Shown here in pieces: positions 1 to 9,351 of a DNA stretch of 64,000 bases. Position 1 is the stretch's first letter, and each line of letters opens with the position of its first letter. The notes below the pieces were generated by a model. It was given only the letters and a program-made list of their open reading frames with translations, did no database searches and had not been told where the DNA came from. The stretch comes from Mesorhizobium hawassense (lineage in GTDB: Bacteria > Pseudomonadota > Alphaproteobacteria > Rhizobiales > Rhizobiaceae). Location: assembly GCF_003289945.1 (NCBI RefSeq), contig NZ_QMBP01000002.1, positions 434,001-498,000 of the forward strand, given 5' to 3'. Made by a program: the position numbers and the translations under genes.

Positions 1-253
1 CACCAACCCCGGCTCGATCGGCGGTGCCGGCGTGACGCTCGCTTTGCAGATCCTCGACGGCAAGAAGCCGGCGCAGCAGACCGTGCTGGTCAATCCGGAA
101 CTCTGGGAAAACGCCACCGACGCAGGCAAGGCCAAGCTGAAGTCCGCCGCCGATCCGTCGCTCAGCCCCGAATGGCCGGTCTCGATCTCGATCCCGGACT
201 GGACCACCTACACCAAGGACCAGATCGTCGCCTGCAAGGGGCCGGGCGAATAA
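1..253 (+). CDS. Sugar-type ABC transporter substrate-binding protein, C-terminal end (partial)
   Basis: The frame is open from the left edge (first full codon at base 2), so only the last 83 residues are present. The fragment has the ending of a periplasmic binding protein of the ribose/xylose class, with a late segment GGAGVTLALQILDGKKPAQQ followed by a stretch rich in Trp, Pro and Asp. An ATPase gene and two permease genes follow directly on the same strand, which fixes the role as the ligand-capturing part of that importer. The sugar bound cannot be read from this end. A perfect hairpin follows the stop codon. Confidence 0.75.
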   Translation, partial: TNPGSIGGAGVTLALQILDGKKPAQQTVLVNPELWENATDAGKAKLKSAADPSLSPEWPVSISIPDWTTYTKDQIVACKGPGE

Positions 254-274
254 CCACACCATTGACTTCAACCG

Positions 275-307
275 CGAGGACGGCAGGTATCAAACCTGCC
301 GTCCTCG
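275..307 (+). promoter_or_regulatory. Perfect 14-bp intercistronic hairpin
   Basis: CGAGGACGGCAGGT (275-288) and its exact complement (294-307) flank a 5-base loop. There is no T run after it, so it is not a standard intrinsic terminator. It lies between the binding-protein stop and the ATPase start; the ATG at 308 follows the stem immediately. Such hairpins often protect the upstream mRNA, so that binding protein is made in excess over membrane parts. That role is inferred. Confidence 0.7.
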
Positions 308-1891
308 ATGCTTGAGCCGAGAACACCTGTTTTGACGACGAACGAATTGCCGAAAAGTCCATTGCTGGACGCCACTGGCGTCGCGAAAAACTACGGCGCG
401 GTTGCAGCGCTGCGCAACGCCTCGCTCTCGGTGCTGCCGGGCGAAGTGCACGCGCTGATGGGCGCCAACGGCGCCGGCAAGTCGACGCTGGTGAAGATCC
501 TGACCGGGGCGATCAACGCCGATGCCGGCCGCATCCTGATCCGCGGCCAGCTGCTCGATGTCCGCTCGCCCGCCGCCGCCCGCCGCGCCGGCCTGCTGCC
601 GGTCTACCAGGAACCTTCGCTGATCCCCGATCTCGATGTCCTGTCCAATCTCAGGCTGACCGGCACGCCGGTCGAGCCGTTCCGCGCCTGGGTGCGCGAG
701 CTGGGTATTCCGAACCTCGACATCCGCGATACCGCGCGCGACATCCCCTTGGCCATCCTGCGCGTGCTCGACCTGGCGCGCGCTTTAGCCGTCGAGCCCG
801 ACGTGCTTCTGCTCGACGAGATGACCGCCGCACTGCCGGCCAACCTCGCCGAGAAGGTGCTCGAGGTCGTTCGCCGACAGGGCGACGCGGGCCGCTCCGT
901 CATCTTCATCTCGCACCGTTTCGTCGAGATCTCCGCGCTTTGCGACCGCGCCACCGTTCTGCGTGACGGCTCAACGGTCGGCGTCGTCGACATCGAGCCA
1001 GGCATCGAGGAAAAAATAGTCGAGATGATGCTCGGCACCCGCATCGAGAAGACACGTGTCGCCGCACGCGCGGCAAATGATGTCGCGGTTGTCGGCGGCA
1101 GCCGCCCTCGCCTGTCGGTCCGCAACCTGCAGCTCGGCACCAAGCTCAACGATGTCTCCTTCGATCTCGCCAATGGCGAGGTCGTCGGCGTCTTTGCGCT
1201 CGAGGGCCAGGGCCAGGACGAGCTCTTCGCAACGCTTGCCGGCTCGATCCGCCCGACCGGCGGCACCATCGACGTCGATGGCGCGCCGGTGAAGTTCTCG
1301 CATCCGAGCGATGCCATCCAGGCCGGCATCGCCTATGTACCCGGCGATCGCACCGAGGCTTTGGCCATGCAGCGTTCGGTGCGCGAGAACATTGCCCTTC
1401 CCTTCAGCGCCGGGCTGCGCAAATGGGGACCGATCCGCATGCGGCGCGAACAGGTTGTGGTTTCCGGCGCCATTGGCAGATTGCAGATCGACACCCGCGC
1501 GCAGGGCGAAGTGCAGCGCCTTTCCGGCGGCAACCAGCAGAAGGTGACCATTGCCCGCTGGATCGCGGCCAACGCCCGCACCATCCTTTGCTTCGACCCG
1601 ACGCGCGGCATCGACGTCGGTACCAAGCAGGAGATCTACAAGCTGCTGCGCGAGCTCGCCGGCCAGGGCAAGTCGGTGCTGTTCTACACATCCGAAATGG
1701 AAGAGGTGCAACGTGTCTGCGACCGCGTCATCGTCATCTTCGGCGGCCGCGTCGTCGACACCTTTCCCGTCGAAGAGGCCGACGAGCCGGCGCTGATGCG
1801 CGCCGCCTACGGCCTGCCGCGCGGCGCCAGGGCCGATGTCGGCATTCTTGCCGACGTCAGGCCCGCTTCCGACGCGGAGGCCGCGTCATGA
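308..1891 (+). CDS. Sugar ABC transporter ATP-binding protein (two fused nucleotide-binding domains)
   Basis: This is the energy-coupling subunit of an RbsA/MglA/XylG-type importer, 527 residues, usual for the family. Domain 1 has Walker A GANGAGKST at about 52-60 and Walker B DVLLLDE at 165-171. Domain 2 has the usual degenerate Walker A (ALEGQGQDE, about 297) and a good signature LSGGNQQ (405-411). Domain 1 lacks a recognisable LSGGQ-type signature: DIPLAILRVLD stands there, and Walker B reads DEMT rather than DEPT. The start is uncertain. ATG 308 abuts the hairpin and has no clear ribosome-binding site; TTG at 332 is an alternative. The stop overlaps the next ATG (ATGA). Confidence 0.9.
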   Translation: MLEPRTPVLTTNELPKSPLLDATGVAKNYGAVAALRNASLSVLPGEVHALMGANGAGKSTLVKILTGAINADAGRILIRGQLLDVRSPAAARRAGLLPVYQEPSLIPDLDVLSNLRLTGTPVEPFRAWVRELGIPNLDIRDTARDIPLAILRVLDLARALAVEPDVLLLDEMTAALPANLAEKVLEVVRRQGDAGRSVIFISHRFVEISALCDRATVLRDGSTVGVVDIEPGIEEKIVEMMLGTRIEKTRVAARAANDVAVVGGSRPRLSVRNLQLGTKLNDVSFDLANGEVVGVFALEGQGQDELFATLAGSIRPTGGTIDVDGAPVKFSHPSDAIQAGIAYVPGDRTEALAMQRSVRENIALPFSAGLRKWGPIRMRREQVVVSGAIGRLQIDTRAQGEVQRLSGGNQQKVTIARWIAANARTILCFDPTRGIDVGTKQEIYKLLRELAGQGKSVLFYTSEMEEVQRVCDRVIVIFGGRVVDTFPVEEADEPALMRAAYGLPRGARADVGILADVRPASDAEAAS

Positions 1892-2874
1892 GCCGCTTCA
1901 TCCGCAATCAGGGTTGGGTCGCCGGCCTGTTCGCCCTGCTGATCTTTCTCTTCGTGACCACCAAGCTGATCCAGCCGGGCTATGGCAGCGGCGACTTCGG
2001 CTCGCTGGCGCGGGCGGTTTTGCCTTACGCCTTCGCCGTCGCTGCCCAGACCGTCGTCGTCATCGCCGGCGGCATCGATCTCTCGGTCGCCGCCATGATG
2101 GCGCTGACCAGCGTGACCGCGGCCTCGATGATGAACGGCGCCAGCGAGGAATATGCGCTCTTCGTCGTCCCCTTCGTGCTCGTCTTGGGGTTCGTGCTCG
2201 GCGCGCTGAACGGCGTCCTCATCGTCGTCACCCGCGCGCCGGATATCGTGGTCACGCTCGCGACGCTGTTCGTGCTGCAGGGCGCGGCACTGCTCGTGCT
2301 CGGTGCTCCGGGCGGCGCCGCCGCCGAGTGGCTGAAGGCAAGCGTCATCGGCACCGTGCCGATCCCCGGCCTGCCGGATTGGGCAGATGCCTGGGCCCCG
2401 AAGGCGCTGGTGCTGCTGGTCGTCTGCCTGTGCATCATCTGGATACCGCTCAGGCGCTCGCGCCTCGGCCTCTCCATCTACGCCATCGGCAGCAACGAGC
2501 TCGCCGCCTTCCGCAGCGGCGTGCCGGTGGCGCGCACCAGGATCATCGCCTATGCGCTGTCCGGCCTGTTCGCCGCGATGGGCGGCCTGTCGCTCACCAT
2601 CAGCACCGGCATCGGCGCGCCGATCCCCGGGCCCTATCTGCTTGCCAGCGTCGCGGCGGTGGTGCTGGGCGGCGTCGCGCTCGGCGGCGGCAAGGGCGGC
2701 CTGCTCGGACCGATCATCGCCGTCTTCGTGCTTAGGCTGGTGCGCACCGACCTGACGCTTCTGGCCATCGATCCGAACGTCACCGCGATCATCGAAGGCC
2801 TGATCATGGTTGCGGTCGTGATGTTCGGCGCCTTCATCACCATCCGCGGCCGCCCGGTGGGAGCAACGCCATGA
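1888..2874 (+). CDS. Sugar ABC transporter permease (RbsC type) 1
   Basis: An inner-membrane permease of 328 residues with many hydrophobic helices and the family segments VVIAGGIDLSVAA near residue 60 and GVALGGGKGGLLG near 270, typical of ribose/xylose-class permeases. The start ATG overlaps the ATPase stop by four bases, so translation is coupled. A longer in-frame extension into the ATPase gene exists but is only a shadow. It likely forms a heterodimer with the next permease, since two different permeases follow one ATPase. Substrate unknown; a pentose or nucleoside sugar would fit the ribokinase and nucleoside hydrolase at the other end of the window, but that link is weak. Confidence 0.88.
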   Translation: MSRFIRNQGWVAGLFALLIFLFVTTKLIQPGYGSGDFGSLARAVLPYAFAVAAQTVVVIAGGIDLSVAAMMALTSVTAASMMNGASEEYALFVVPFVLVLGFVLGALNGVLIVVTRAPDIVVTLATLFVLQGAALLVLGAPGGAAAEWLKASVIGTVPIPGLPDWADAWAPKALVLLVVCLCIIWIPLRRSRLGLSIYAIGSNELAAFRSGVPVARTRIIAYALSGLFAAMGGLSLTISTGIGAPIPGPYLLASVAAVVLGGVALGGGKGGLLGPIIAVFVLRLVRTDLTLLAIDPNVTAIIEGLIMVAVVMFGAFITIRGRPVGATP

Positions 2875-3857
2875 CCGACATCGCGACCATGCCCCAGCCG
2901 GTCTCGTTCGGCCGCCGCATCAAGCGCTTCATGGCGGACCGGCCGCTCATCCCGCTGATCATCCTGCTGGTCATTCTCGTGGTGATCCTGCAGATCCTGC
3001 GCCCCGGCATCGTCAACGAACGCTGGCTCGCCAACACGGCGAAATTCGCCATCCCGCTGGCGATCCTCGCCGGCTGCCAGACGATGACCATGCTCACCGG
3101 CGGCATCGACCTTTCCGTCGGCACGGTGGCGACGATGAGCGCCTTCATCATGGCCACGCAGATCGTCAACCAGGATCCGGCGGTGGCTTTCCTGCTCGCC
3201 ATGCTGCCGGCCGTGCTGATCGGCCTCGTCAACGGCATCGGCGTCGGCGTGTTCCGGGTGCACCCGCTGATCATGACGCTCGGCACCAGCCTGATCGGCA
3301 CCGGTTTCCTGCAGGTCTACCAGCGCACGGTCATCGCCTCCGGCGCCAAAATCCCGGATTTTCTGAACTGGCTCGGCACCGGCGTCACTTACGGCTTTCC
3401 CAACGCGCTTCTGCTGTTCGTGCCGGTGGCGGTGCTCATCGTCTTCATGCTGAACCGCACCGGCTTCGGCCGCCTGCTCTACGCCGTCGGCGACAATGAA
3501 CGCGCGGCGCGGCTGTCAGGCGTCCGCTACTGGCAAGTGATCGTTGCACTGTACGTCCTCTCCAGCCTGCTCGCCGGCATCACCGGCCTGCTCTATATCG
3601 GCCTGATCAAGGCGCCATCGCTCTCGCTCGCCGAACCGCTGGTGCTGCCATCCGTGGCTGCAGCGGTGATCGGCGGCACCTCGATCTTCGGCGGTCGCGG
3701 CGGCTACACGGGAACCATCATCGGCGCGCTGATCCTGACCGTGCTGACGACGCTGCTCACAATCCTGCAGATGCCCGAGGGCGGCCGCCGCATCCTGTTC
3801 GGCTTCATCGTGCTGTTCGTGACCGCGGCCTATCTGCGGATCGTCGAGGATCGGTAG
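2871..3857 (+). CDS. Sugar ABC transporter permease (RbsC type) 2
   Basis: The second permease, also 328 residues, overlaps its predecessor by four bases (ATGA). It has the same family signatures: MLTGGIDLSVGTVATMSAF near residue 80 and VIGGTSIFGGRGG near 265. The N-terminal 25 residues are polar and cytoplasmic, followed by a long hydrophobic helix. It is the last gene of the operon; the nasA gene on the opposite strand ends 22 bases after its stop, and no terminator hairpin is visible between these convergent genes. Confidence 0.88.
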   Translation: MTDIATMPQPVSFGRRIKRFMADRPLIPLIILLVILVVILQILRPGIVNERWLANTAKFAIPLAILAGCQTMTMLTGGIDLSVGTVATMSAFIMATQIVNQDPAVAFLLAMLPAVLIGLVNGIGVGVFRVHPLIMTLGTSLIGTGFLQVYQRTVIASGAKIPDFLNWLGTGVTYGFPNALLLFVPVAVLIVFMLNRTGFGRLLYAVGDNERAARLSGVRYWQVIVALYVLSSLLAGITGLLYIGLIKAPSLSLAEPLVLPSVAAAVIGGTSIFGGRGGYTGTIIGALILTVLTTLLTILQMPEGGRRILFGFIVLFVTAAYLRIVEDR

Positions 3858-3879
3858 AACCGGGCAGTGACGCAACCAG

Positions 3880-6549
3880 CTATTCCGCCGCCTGCACCTG
3901 GCGGGCATCGATGATGGCCCTGATCTCGGAGCGGCATGAGCCGCAATTGGTGCCGGCTCGCAATGCCGAGCCGATCGCTTCGAGACTGTCGCATCCCGAC
4001 GCGACCGCCGACGCGAGCTGGTTGGCTCCGATGTGGAAGCACGCGCACACGACACGGCCAATGGCCGGCATCGGAACCGGCGAGCGCCCGGACAGAAGCG
4101 CATGGCGATCGGCCATCGACAGCGGGTGGCGCGTGGCGAGCAGCGACACCAGCCAGTCCCGCGCCGGCAACTGGTCCAGGGCGGCGACCAGCAGGGCCTC
4201 GGCCATGGCTCCGCCATCGTCGATGGCCGCCGCGCGATAGGCGAGCCCGCGACGGTCGGTGTATTCGAGCAGTTGGTCCCGCCGTTGGACACCGAGCAGC
4301 TTGCGCGCCAGGAGAATGCCCTGGTCCGGCGTCTCGGTTCCGGTGAGCTCGTAGACCCAGCCGCCCTCGACCGCCAGCCTGCTCCAATGGACGAAGCCGG
4401 TCGGCCTGAGATCGCGCCGCGTGATCAGCACGCCCGCCCAGCCGGTGTTTTCGCGCTCGATCCTGACCGGGACATGCTTGAGTTCCGGCTGGCCGGAATG
4501 CGGATCGGTGATGGGCGAGGACACCAGGCCTGCCGCGGCCTTGGCCGCGAAATGGCCGCTCCAATGCATGGGCATGAAGGCCTGGCCGCGCCTTTGCGCC
4601 TCTGTCAGGTGCACTCTGGCGCGAACGAAGCCGAAGCGGGTCGAAAGATGCGCGAGGTCGCCATCCTTGAGATGATGCGCGGCCGCGTCCGCCGGATGGA
4701 GATCGACCGCCGGCTCCGGCGCGTTTGCCATCAAACGGGGCACGTTGCCGGTGCGCGTCATGGTGTGCCACTGGTCGCGCAGCCGGCCGGTGTTCAGGGC
4801 GAGCGGATAGTCGGCATCGACGGTGAAGGCCGTTGCCTCCTGCCGCACCGGCACGAAGCGCGCGCGGCCGTCTGGCGTCGGGAAGCGGCCGTCGGCGAAC
4901 AATCTTGTCTGCTGCTCGCGGTTGTCGAGCGCGGGCCAGTGGCGTGGCGCGAAGGCGCCGTAGTCCGTGTCGCTGAGACCGGTCAGTCCACCAAGGTCGA
5001 ACAGACGCTCGCCGTCATTCTCGAAGGCCGAAAGCGCGGCGTGTTCGCGAAAGATCTCTGCCGGTGACTGGTAGGCGAAGGCATCGCCGAAACCCATGCG
5101 GATCGCCACGTCGCAGATGATGCGCCAGTCGGCTCTCGCTTCGCCCGGCGGCGGCACGAACGGCCGCTGGCGCGAGAGGAGCCGTTCCGAATTGGTGACC
5201 GTGCCGTCCTTCTCGCCCCAGCCGGCGGCTGGCAACAGCACGTCGGCATAGCGCGTGGTGTCGGTACGGGTCACATCCGAGACGACGACGAAATCGCACT
5301 TGGAGAGAGCGGCGCGCACGCGCGAGGCGTCCGGCATACTGACGGCTGGGTTGGTGCCCATGACCCACAGTGCCTTGATGCGGCCCTCGGCCACCGCCTG
5401 GAACATGTCCACGGCCTTCAGGCCGCCGCGCCGCGCGATGTTGGGCGCGTTCCAGAAGCGGCCCACTCGGTCGATGGCCGACGGATCCGCGAAGTCCATA
5501 TGCGCTGCAAGCTGGTTGGCCAGGCCGCCCACTTCGCGGCCGCCCATGGCATTCGGCTGGCCGGTCACCGAGAACGGCCCCATGCCGGGCTTGCCGATGC
5601 GGCCGGTGGCCAGATGGCAGTTGATGATGGCGTTGACCTTGTCGGTGCCATGCGCCGACTGGTTGACGCCCTGGCTGTAGACGGTGACGGTCCGCTCGGT
5701 CTCGGCGAAGAGATCGTAGAAGGCCTCGACGTCGGCCGCCGCCAATCCGCAACCCTTCGCGACGCGCGCGACCGACGGCGCGTCGGCGCCGGCGAGCGCG
5801 GTTGCGGCATCGAAGCCCGAGGTGCTGTCACGGATGAAGGCTGCGTCGATCTTTCCGGCCTGCACCAGACGCGCGAGCAGCCCGTTGAACAAAAGCACAT
5901 CCGTGCCGGGATCGAGCGGCAGATGCAGGTCGCATTCATCGGCAGTCGCCGTCCGGCGCGGATCGATGACGACCAACTTGGTACCGCGCTCCCTGCGCGC
6001 CGCAAGCATGCGCTGGTAGAGCACGGGATGGCACCAGGCGGTGTTGGAGCCGGTGAGCACGATGAGATCGGCGCTCTCGAAATCCTCATAGACGCCGGGA
6101 ACGATGTCCTCGCCGAAGGCGCGGCGGTGGCCGGCGACAGACGACGCCATGCAGAGCCGCGAATTGGTGTCGATGTTGGCCGAGCCGATGAACCCCTTCA
6201 TCAGCTTGTTGGCGACGTAATAGTCTTCGGTGAGCAATTGCCCGGACACATAGAAAGCGACCGAGTCCGGCCCGTGCTCGGCGATCGCCCGCGAGAATTT
6301 TTCGGCCACGAGGTCGAGCGCTTCGTCCCAACCCGCCGGCTTGCCGAGAATTTCCGGCCGCAGCAAACGGCCTTCGAGGCCAAGCGTCTCGCCAAGCGCA
6401 GCGCCTTTCGAGCACAGCCGGCCGAAATTGGCCGGATGCTCGGGGTCGCCGCGGACGGTCGTCGTGCCGTCCGCGGCGACCTCGGCCAGCACGCCACAGC
6501 CCACCCCGCAATAGGGGCAGGTGGTCCTCACCTCGCGCGCTTCTTCCAT
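3880..6549 (-). CDS. nasA: Assimilatory nitrate reductase, catalytic subunit
   Basis: This cytoplasmic molybdenum (bis-MGD) enzyme reduces nitrate to nitrite. At 889 residues it matches the NasA/NarB class with a C-terminal extension. An N-terminal [4Fe-4S] motif has Cys at 11, 14, 18 and 46. The body is the molybdopterin oxidoreductase fold (for example TGSNTAWCHPV and VMGTNPAVSMPDA segments). The last 60 or so residues form a BFD-like [2Fe-2S] domain (VVCACFHIG ... TNCGSCRSEI). No Tat signal is present, as expected for the assimilatory form. It is the last gene of the nas operon, starting three bases after nirD ends. Confidence 0.95.
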   Translation of the reverse strand: MEEAREVRTTCPYCGVGCGVLAEVAADGTTTVRGDPEHPANFGRLCSKGAALGETLGLEGRLLRPEILGKPAGWDEALDLVAEKFSRAIAEHGPDSVAFYVSGQLLTEDYYVANKLMKGFIGSANIDTNSRLCMASSVAGHRRAFGEDIVPGVYEDFESADLIVLTGSNTAWCHPVLYQRMLAARRERGTKLVVIDPRRTATADECDLHLPLDPGTDVLLFNGLLARLVQAGKIDAAFIRDSTSGFDAATALAGADAPSVARVAKGCGLAAADVEAFYDLFAETERTVTVYSQGVNQSAHGTDKVNAIINCHLATGRIGKPGMGPFSVTGQPNAMGGREVGGLANQLAAHMDFADPSAIDRVGRFWNAPNIARRGGLKAVDMFQAVAEGRIKALWVMGTNPAVSMPDASRVRAALSKCDFVVVSDVTRTDTTRYADVLLPAAGWGEKDGTVTNSERLLSRQRPFVPPPGEARADWRIICDVAIRMGFGDAFAYQSPAEIFREHAALSAFENDGERLFDLGGLTGLSDTDYGAFAPRHWPALDNREQQTRLFADGRFPTPDGRARFVPVRQEATAFTVDADYPLALNTGRLRDQWHTMTRTGNVPRLMANAPEPAVDLHPADAAAHHLKDGDLAHLSTRFGFVRARVHLTEAQRRGQAFMPMHWSGHFAAKAAAGLVSSPITDPHSGQPELKHVPVRIERENTGWAGVLITRRDLRPTGFVHWSRLAVEGGWVYELTGTETPDQGILLARKLLGVQRRDQLLEYTDRRGLAYRAAAIDDGGAMAEALLVAALDQLPARDWLVSLLATRHPLSMADRHALLSGRSPVPMPAIGRVVCACFHIGANQLASAVASGCDSLEAIGSALRAGTNCGSCRSEIRAIIDARQVQAAE

Positions 6550-6552
6550 GCC

Positions 6553-6891
6553 TCAGGCCGCTTTCGAGGCCAGCGCTTCGAGCGCGATGAACAGCCGTTC
6601 TCCCTCGACCTTGACCGGGATCGTCCTGACCAGGCCTTCATCGGCGCCGAGCGCCTTGCCGGTCTCCAGCGAGATCACCCAATTGTGCAGCGGGCAGGTC
6701 ACCGCCGCGCCATGGACGATGCCCTGGCTGAGCGGCCCGCCCTTGTGCGGACAGTGGTCGTCGATGGCAAAGACCTGGTCATCCGTCGTGCGGAAGACAG
6801 CGATCTTGCCTTGCGGAGTTTCAACGCAGCGCGCACCGCGCGGCGGAATATCGGTGATGGAGCCGATGGCGATCCAATTCATGTTGATCAC
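6553..6891 (-). CDS. nirD: Nitrite reductase [NAD(P)H] small subunit
   Basis: A 112-residue Rieske-like protein, the small partner of the siroheme nitrite reductase that reduces nitrite to ammonium. The two ligand pairs of a Rieske cluster are present: C47-P-H49 and C66-P-L-H69. This suggests a real [2Fe-2S] site here, although some NirD proteins lack it. It overlaps the nirB stop by four bases and lies three bases before nasA, so the three enzymes are translated as a block. Confidence 0.94.
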   Translation of the reverse strand: MINMNWIAIGSITDIPPRGARCVETPQGKIAVFRTTDDQVFAIDDHCPHKGGPLSQGIVHGAAVTCPLHNWVISLETGKALGADEGLVRTIPVKVEGERLFIALEALASKAA

Positions 6892-9338
6892 TCCGCCGCC
6901 TCCGCGAACCCGACCGAAGCCATTGGCCGGAACTCATGCTTGTCCTTACCGGACACGCGCTCCGACCACGGATCGACCTGGGCGAATTTCTGGCTGAAGA
7001 CGAAGCGCTCGTAATAGGCCTTGCGCTTGTCGGCATCGTCCAGGATCTGCCGTTTGATCTCGGCGGTGCCGATGCGCTTGGCCCATTTGTAGATGCGCTC
7101 CAGGTAGCGGGCCTGCTCACGATACATCTGCACGAGCGCCACGATCACCTCCAGCGCCTCGTCCTCGGTCTTCACCAAGCCGAGCACTTCCGTGCCCTTG
7201 ATGTCGAGGCCGGCCGCACCGGCGAAGTGGATCTCATAGCCGCTGTCGACGCAGACCACGCCAACATCCTTGCAGGTCGCCTCCGCGCAGTTGCGCGGGC
7301 ATCCCGACACCGCCATCTTGACCTTGGCCGGCGTCCAGGACCCCCACATGAACTTCTCGATGCGGATGCCGAGGCCCGTCGAGTCCTGCGTGCCGAAGCG
7401 ACACCAGTCGGTGCCGACGCAGGTCTTCACCGTGCGCAGGCCCTTGGCATAGGCATGGCCCGAGACGAAGCCCGCCCTGCCGAGATCGGCCCACACCGCC
7501 GGCAGGTCCTCCTTGCGGATGCCCAGCATGTCGATGCGCTGGCCGCCGGTCACCTTGACCATCGGAATTTCGAACTTGTCGACGACATCGGCAATGGCAC
7601 GCAATTCGCCGGCGCTTGTCACCCCGCCCCACATGCGCGGCACCACCGAATAGGTGCCGTCCTTCTGGATGTTGGCGTGCACGCGCTCGTTGATGAAACG
7701 CGACTGATAGTCGTCGGCATATTGATCCGGCCAGTCGCAGACGAGGTAGTAATTGAGCGCCGGCCGGCACTTGGCGCAGCCGCAGGAGGTCTTCCATTCG
7801 AGCTCCTGCATGACGGCGGGGATCGTCTTCAAGCCCTTCGCCTTGATCAGGCGGCGCACGTCGTCATGGCCGAGGCTGGTGCAGCCGCACATCGGCTGCA
7901 CCGCCGCCGGATTGTAGGCTTCGCCGAGCGTGAGCCTCAGCAACTGCTCGACGAGGCCCGTGCACGAGCCGCACGAGGCCGAAGCCTTGGTGTGGGCGCG
8001 CACGTCGTCGAGGCCGGTCAGGCCCTTCGTTGTGATCGCGCCGGTGATCTTGCCCTTGCAGACGCCGTTGCAGCCGCAGATTTCCGCATCATCCGCCAGT
8101 GCCGCAACGGCCGCCAAAGGGTCCGAGGAAACGCCTCCCTGGAACGCCTGGCCGAAGATTAGCGTGTCGCGCATCTCCGATATGTCGGTCGCCTTCTTCT
8201 TGAGGTCGTTGAACCAGGCGCCGTCGGCCGTCTCGCCGAACAGCACCGTGCCGATGATGCGGTTATCCTGCAGCACGACACGCTTGTAGATGCCGGCGGA
8301 TGCGTCGCGCAGGATGATCTCCTCACGGTCCTCGCCATCGGCGAAGTCGCCCAGCGAATAGAGGTCGATGCCGGTGACCTTGAGCTTGGTCGGCGTGTCG
8401 GAGTGGACGAAGCGCCTTTCCTCGCTATTCGCCAAACCGGCCGCCGCGACGCGCGCCATCTCGTACAGAGGGGCGACCAGTCCATAGACATGGCCGCCGA
8501 CCTCGGCGCACTCGCCGAGCGCCATGATGGCGGGATCGGACGTCCGCATGCGGTCGTCGACGACGATCCCGCGATTGACCTCCAGCCCGGCCTCCTTGGC
8601 CAGGCCGATGCTCGGACGGATGCCGACCGCCATCACCACCAGCGTCGCCGGGATGATCGTGCCGTCCATCAGTTCGACGCCCTCGACCTTGCCATTGCCG
8701 AAAATGGCCTTGGTGTTGGCCTTGGTCATGATCTTGATGCCGCGCGCCTCGACGGCCTTCTGCAGCAGATAGCCGGCGGCCGGGTCGAGCTGGCGCTCCA
8801 TCAGCGTCGGCATGACGTGCAGCACGGTGACGTCCATGCCGCGCTCCTTCAGCCCGGCCGCGGCTTCGAGCCCAAGCAGGCCGCCGCCGATGACGACCGC
8901 CTTGGCGCGCGATTGCGCGGCAAGCAGCATCGCGTTGACGTCGTCGAGATCGCGATAGGTGAGCACGCCGGGCAGGTCCTTGCCGGGCACCGGAATGATG
9001 AACGGCACCGAGCCGGTGGCGATGACCAGCCTATCGTAGCTCTCGGTCACGCCGTGGTCCGAGGTGACGGTCTTGGCCTCCCTGTCGATGGCGACGATCC
9101 GGTGGCCCTTGTAGAGGGTGATGCCGTGCTTGATGTACCAGCCGTCGCCGTGGATGACGATTTCCTCGAACGCCTTCTCGCCCGACAGCACCGGCGACAG
9201 CATGATGCGGTCGTAGTTCACGCGCGGCTCGGCGTTGAAGATGGTCACGGCATAGCGGTCGGGCGCTGCCTCCAGCAGGTGCTCGAGCATCCTGCCCGGC
9301 GCCATGCCATTGCCGATGATGACGAGTTTTTCGGTCAT
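6888..9338 (-). CDS. nirB: Nitrite reductase [NAD(P)H] large subunit
   Basis: A cytoplasmic enzyme of 816 residues. Domains in order: FAD/NAD(P)-dependent reductase (VIIGNGMAPGR at the start; VVIGGGLLGLEAAAGL near 150), two BFD-like [2Fe-2S] segments (CGCNGVCKGK, then SCGSCTGL and a second Cys set CGCAKCRP), then the siroheme/[4Fe-4S] nitrite reductase domains with TCVGTDWCRFG and SGCPRNCAEATC. I chose ATG 9338 because GGAG lies six bases upstream; an in-frame start nine codons earlier has no such site. It follows the nitrate transporter and overlaps nirD by four bases. Confidence 0.95.
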   Translation of the reverse strand: MTEKLVIIGNGMAPGRMLEHLLEAAPDRYAVTIFNAEPRVNYDRIMLSPVLSGEKAFEEIVIHGDGWYIKHGITLYKGHRIVAIDREAKTVTSDHGVTESYDRLVIATGSVPFIIPVPGKDLPGVLTYRDLDDVNAMLLAAQSRAKAVVIGGGLLGLEAAAGLKERGMDVTVLHVMPTLMERQLDPAAGYLLQKAVEARGIKIMTKANTKAIFGNGKVEGVELMDGTIIPATLVVMAVGIRPSIGLAKEAGLEVNRGIVVDDRMRTSDPAIMALGECAEVGGHVYGLVAPLYEMARVAAAGLANSEERRFVHSDTPTKLKVTGIDLYSLGDFADGEDREEIILRDASAGIYKRVVLQDNRIIGTVLFGETADGAWFNDLKKKATDISEMRDTLIFGQAFQGGVSSDPLAAVAALADDAEICGCNGVCKGKITGAITTKGLTGLDDVRAHTKASASCGSCTGLVEQLLRLTLGEAYNPAAVQPMCGCTSLGHDDVRRLIKAKGLKTIPAVMQELEWKTSCGCAKCRPALNYYLVCDWPDQYADDYQSRFINERVHANIQKDGTYSVVPRMWGGVTSAGELRAIADVVDKFEIPMVKVTGGQRIDMLGIRKEDLPAVWADLGRAGFVSGHAYAKGLRTVKTCVGTDWCRFGTQDSTGLGIRIEKFMWGSWTPAKVKMAVSGCPRNCAEATCKDVGVVCVDSGYEIHFAGAAGLDIKGTEVLGLVKTEDEALEVIVALVQMYREQARYLERIYKWAKRIGTAEIKRQILDDADKRKAYYERFVFSQKFAQVDPWSERVSGKDKHEFRPMASVGFAEAAE

Positions 9339-9351
9339 GTCGGTCTCCGGT

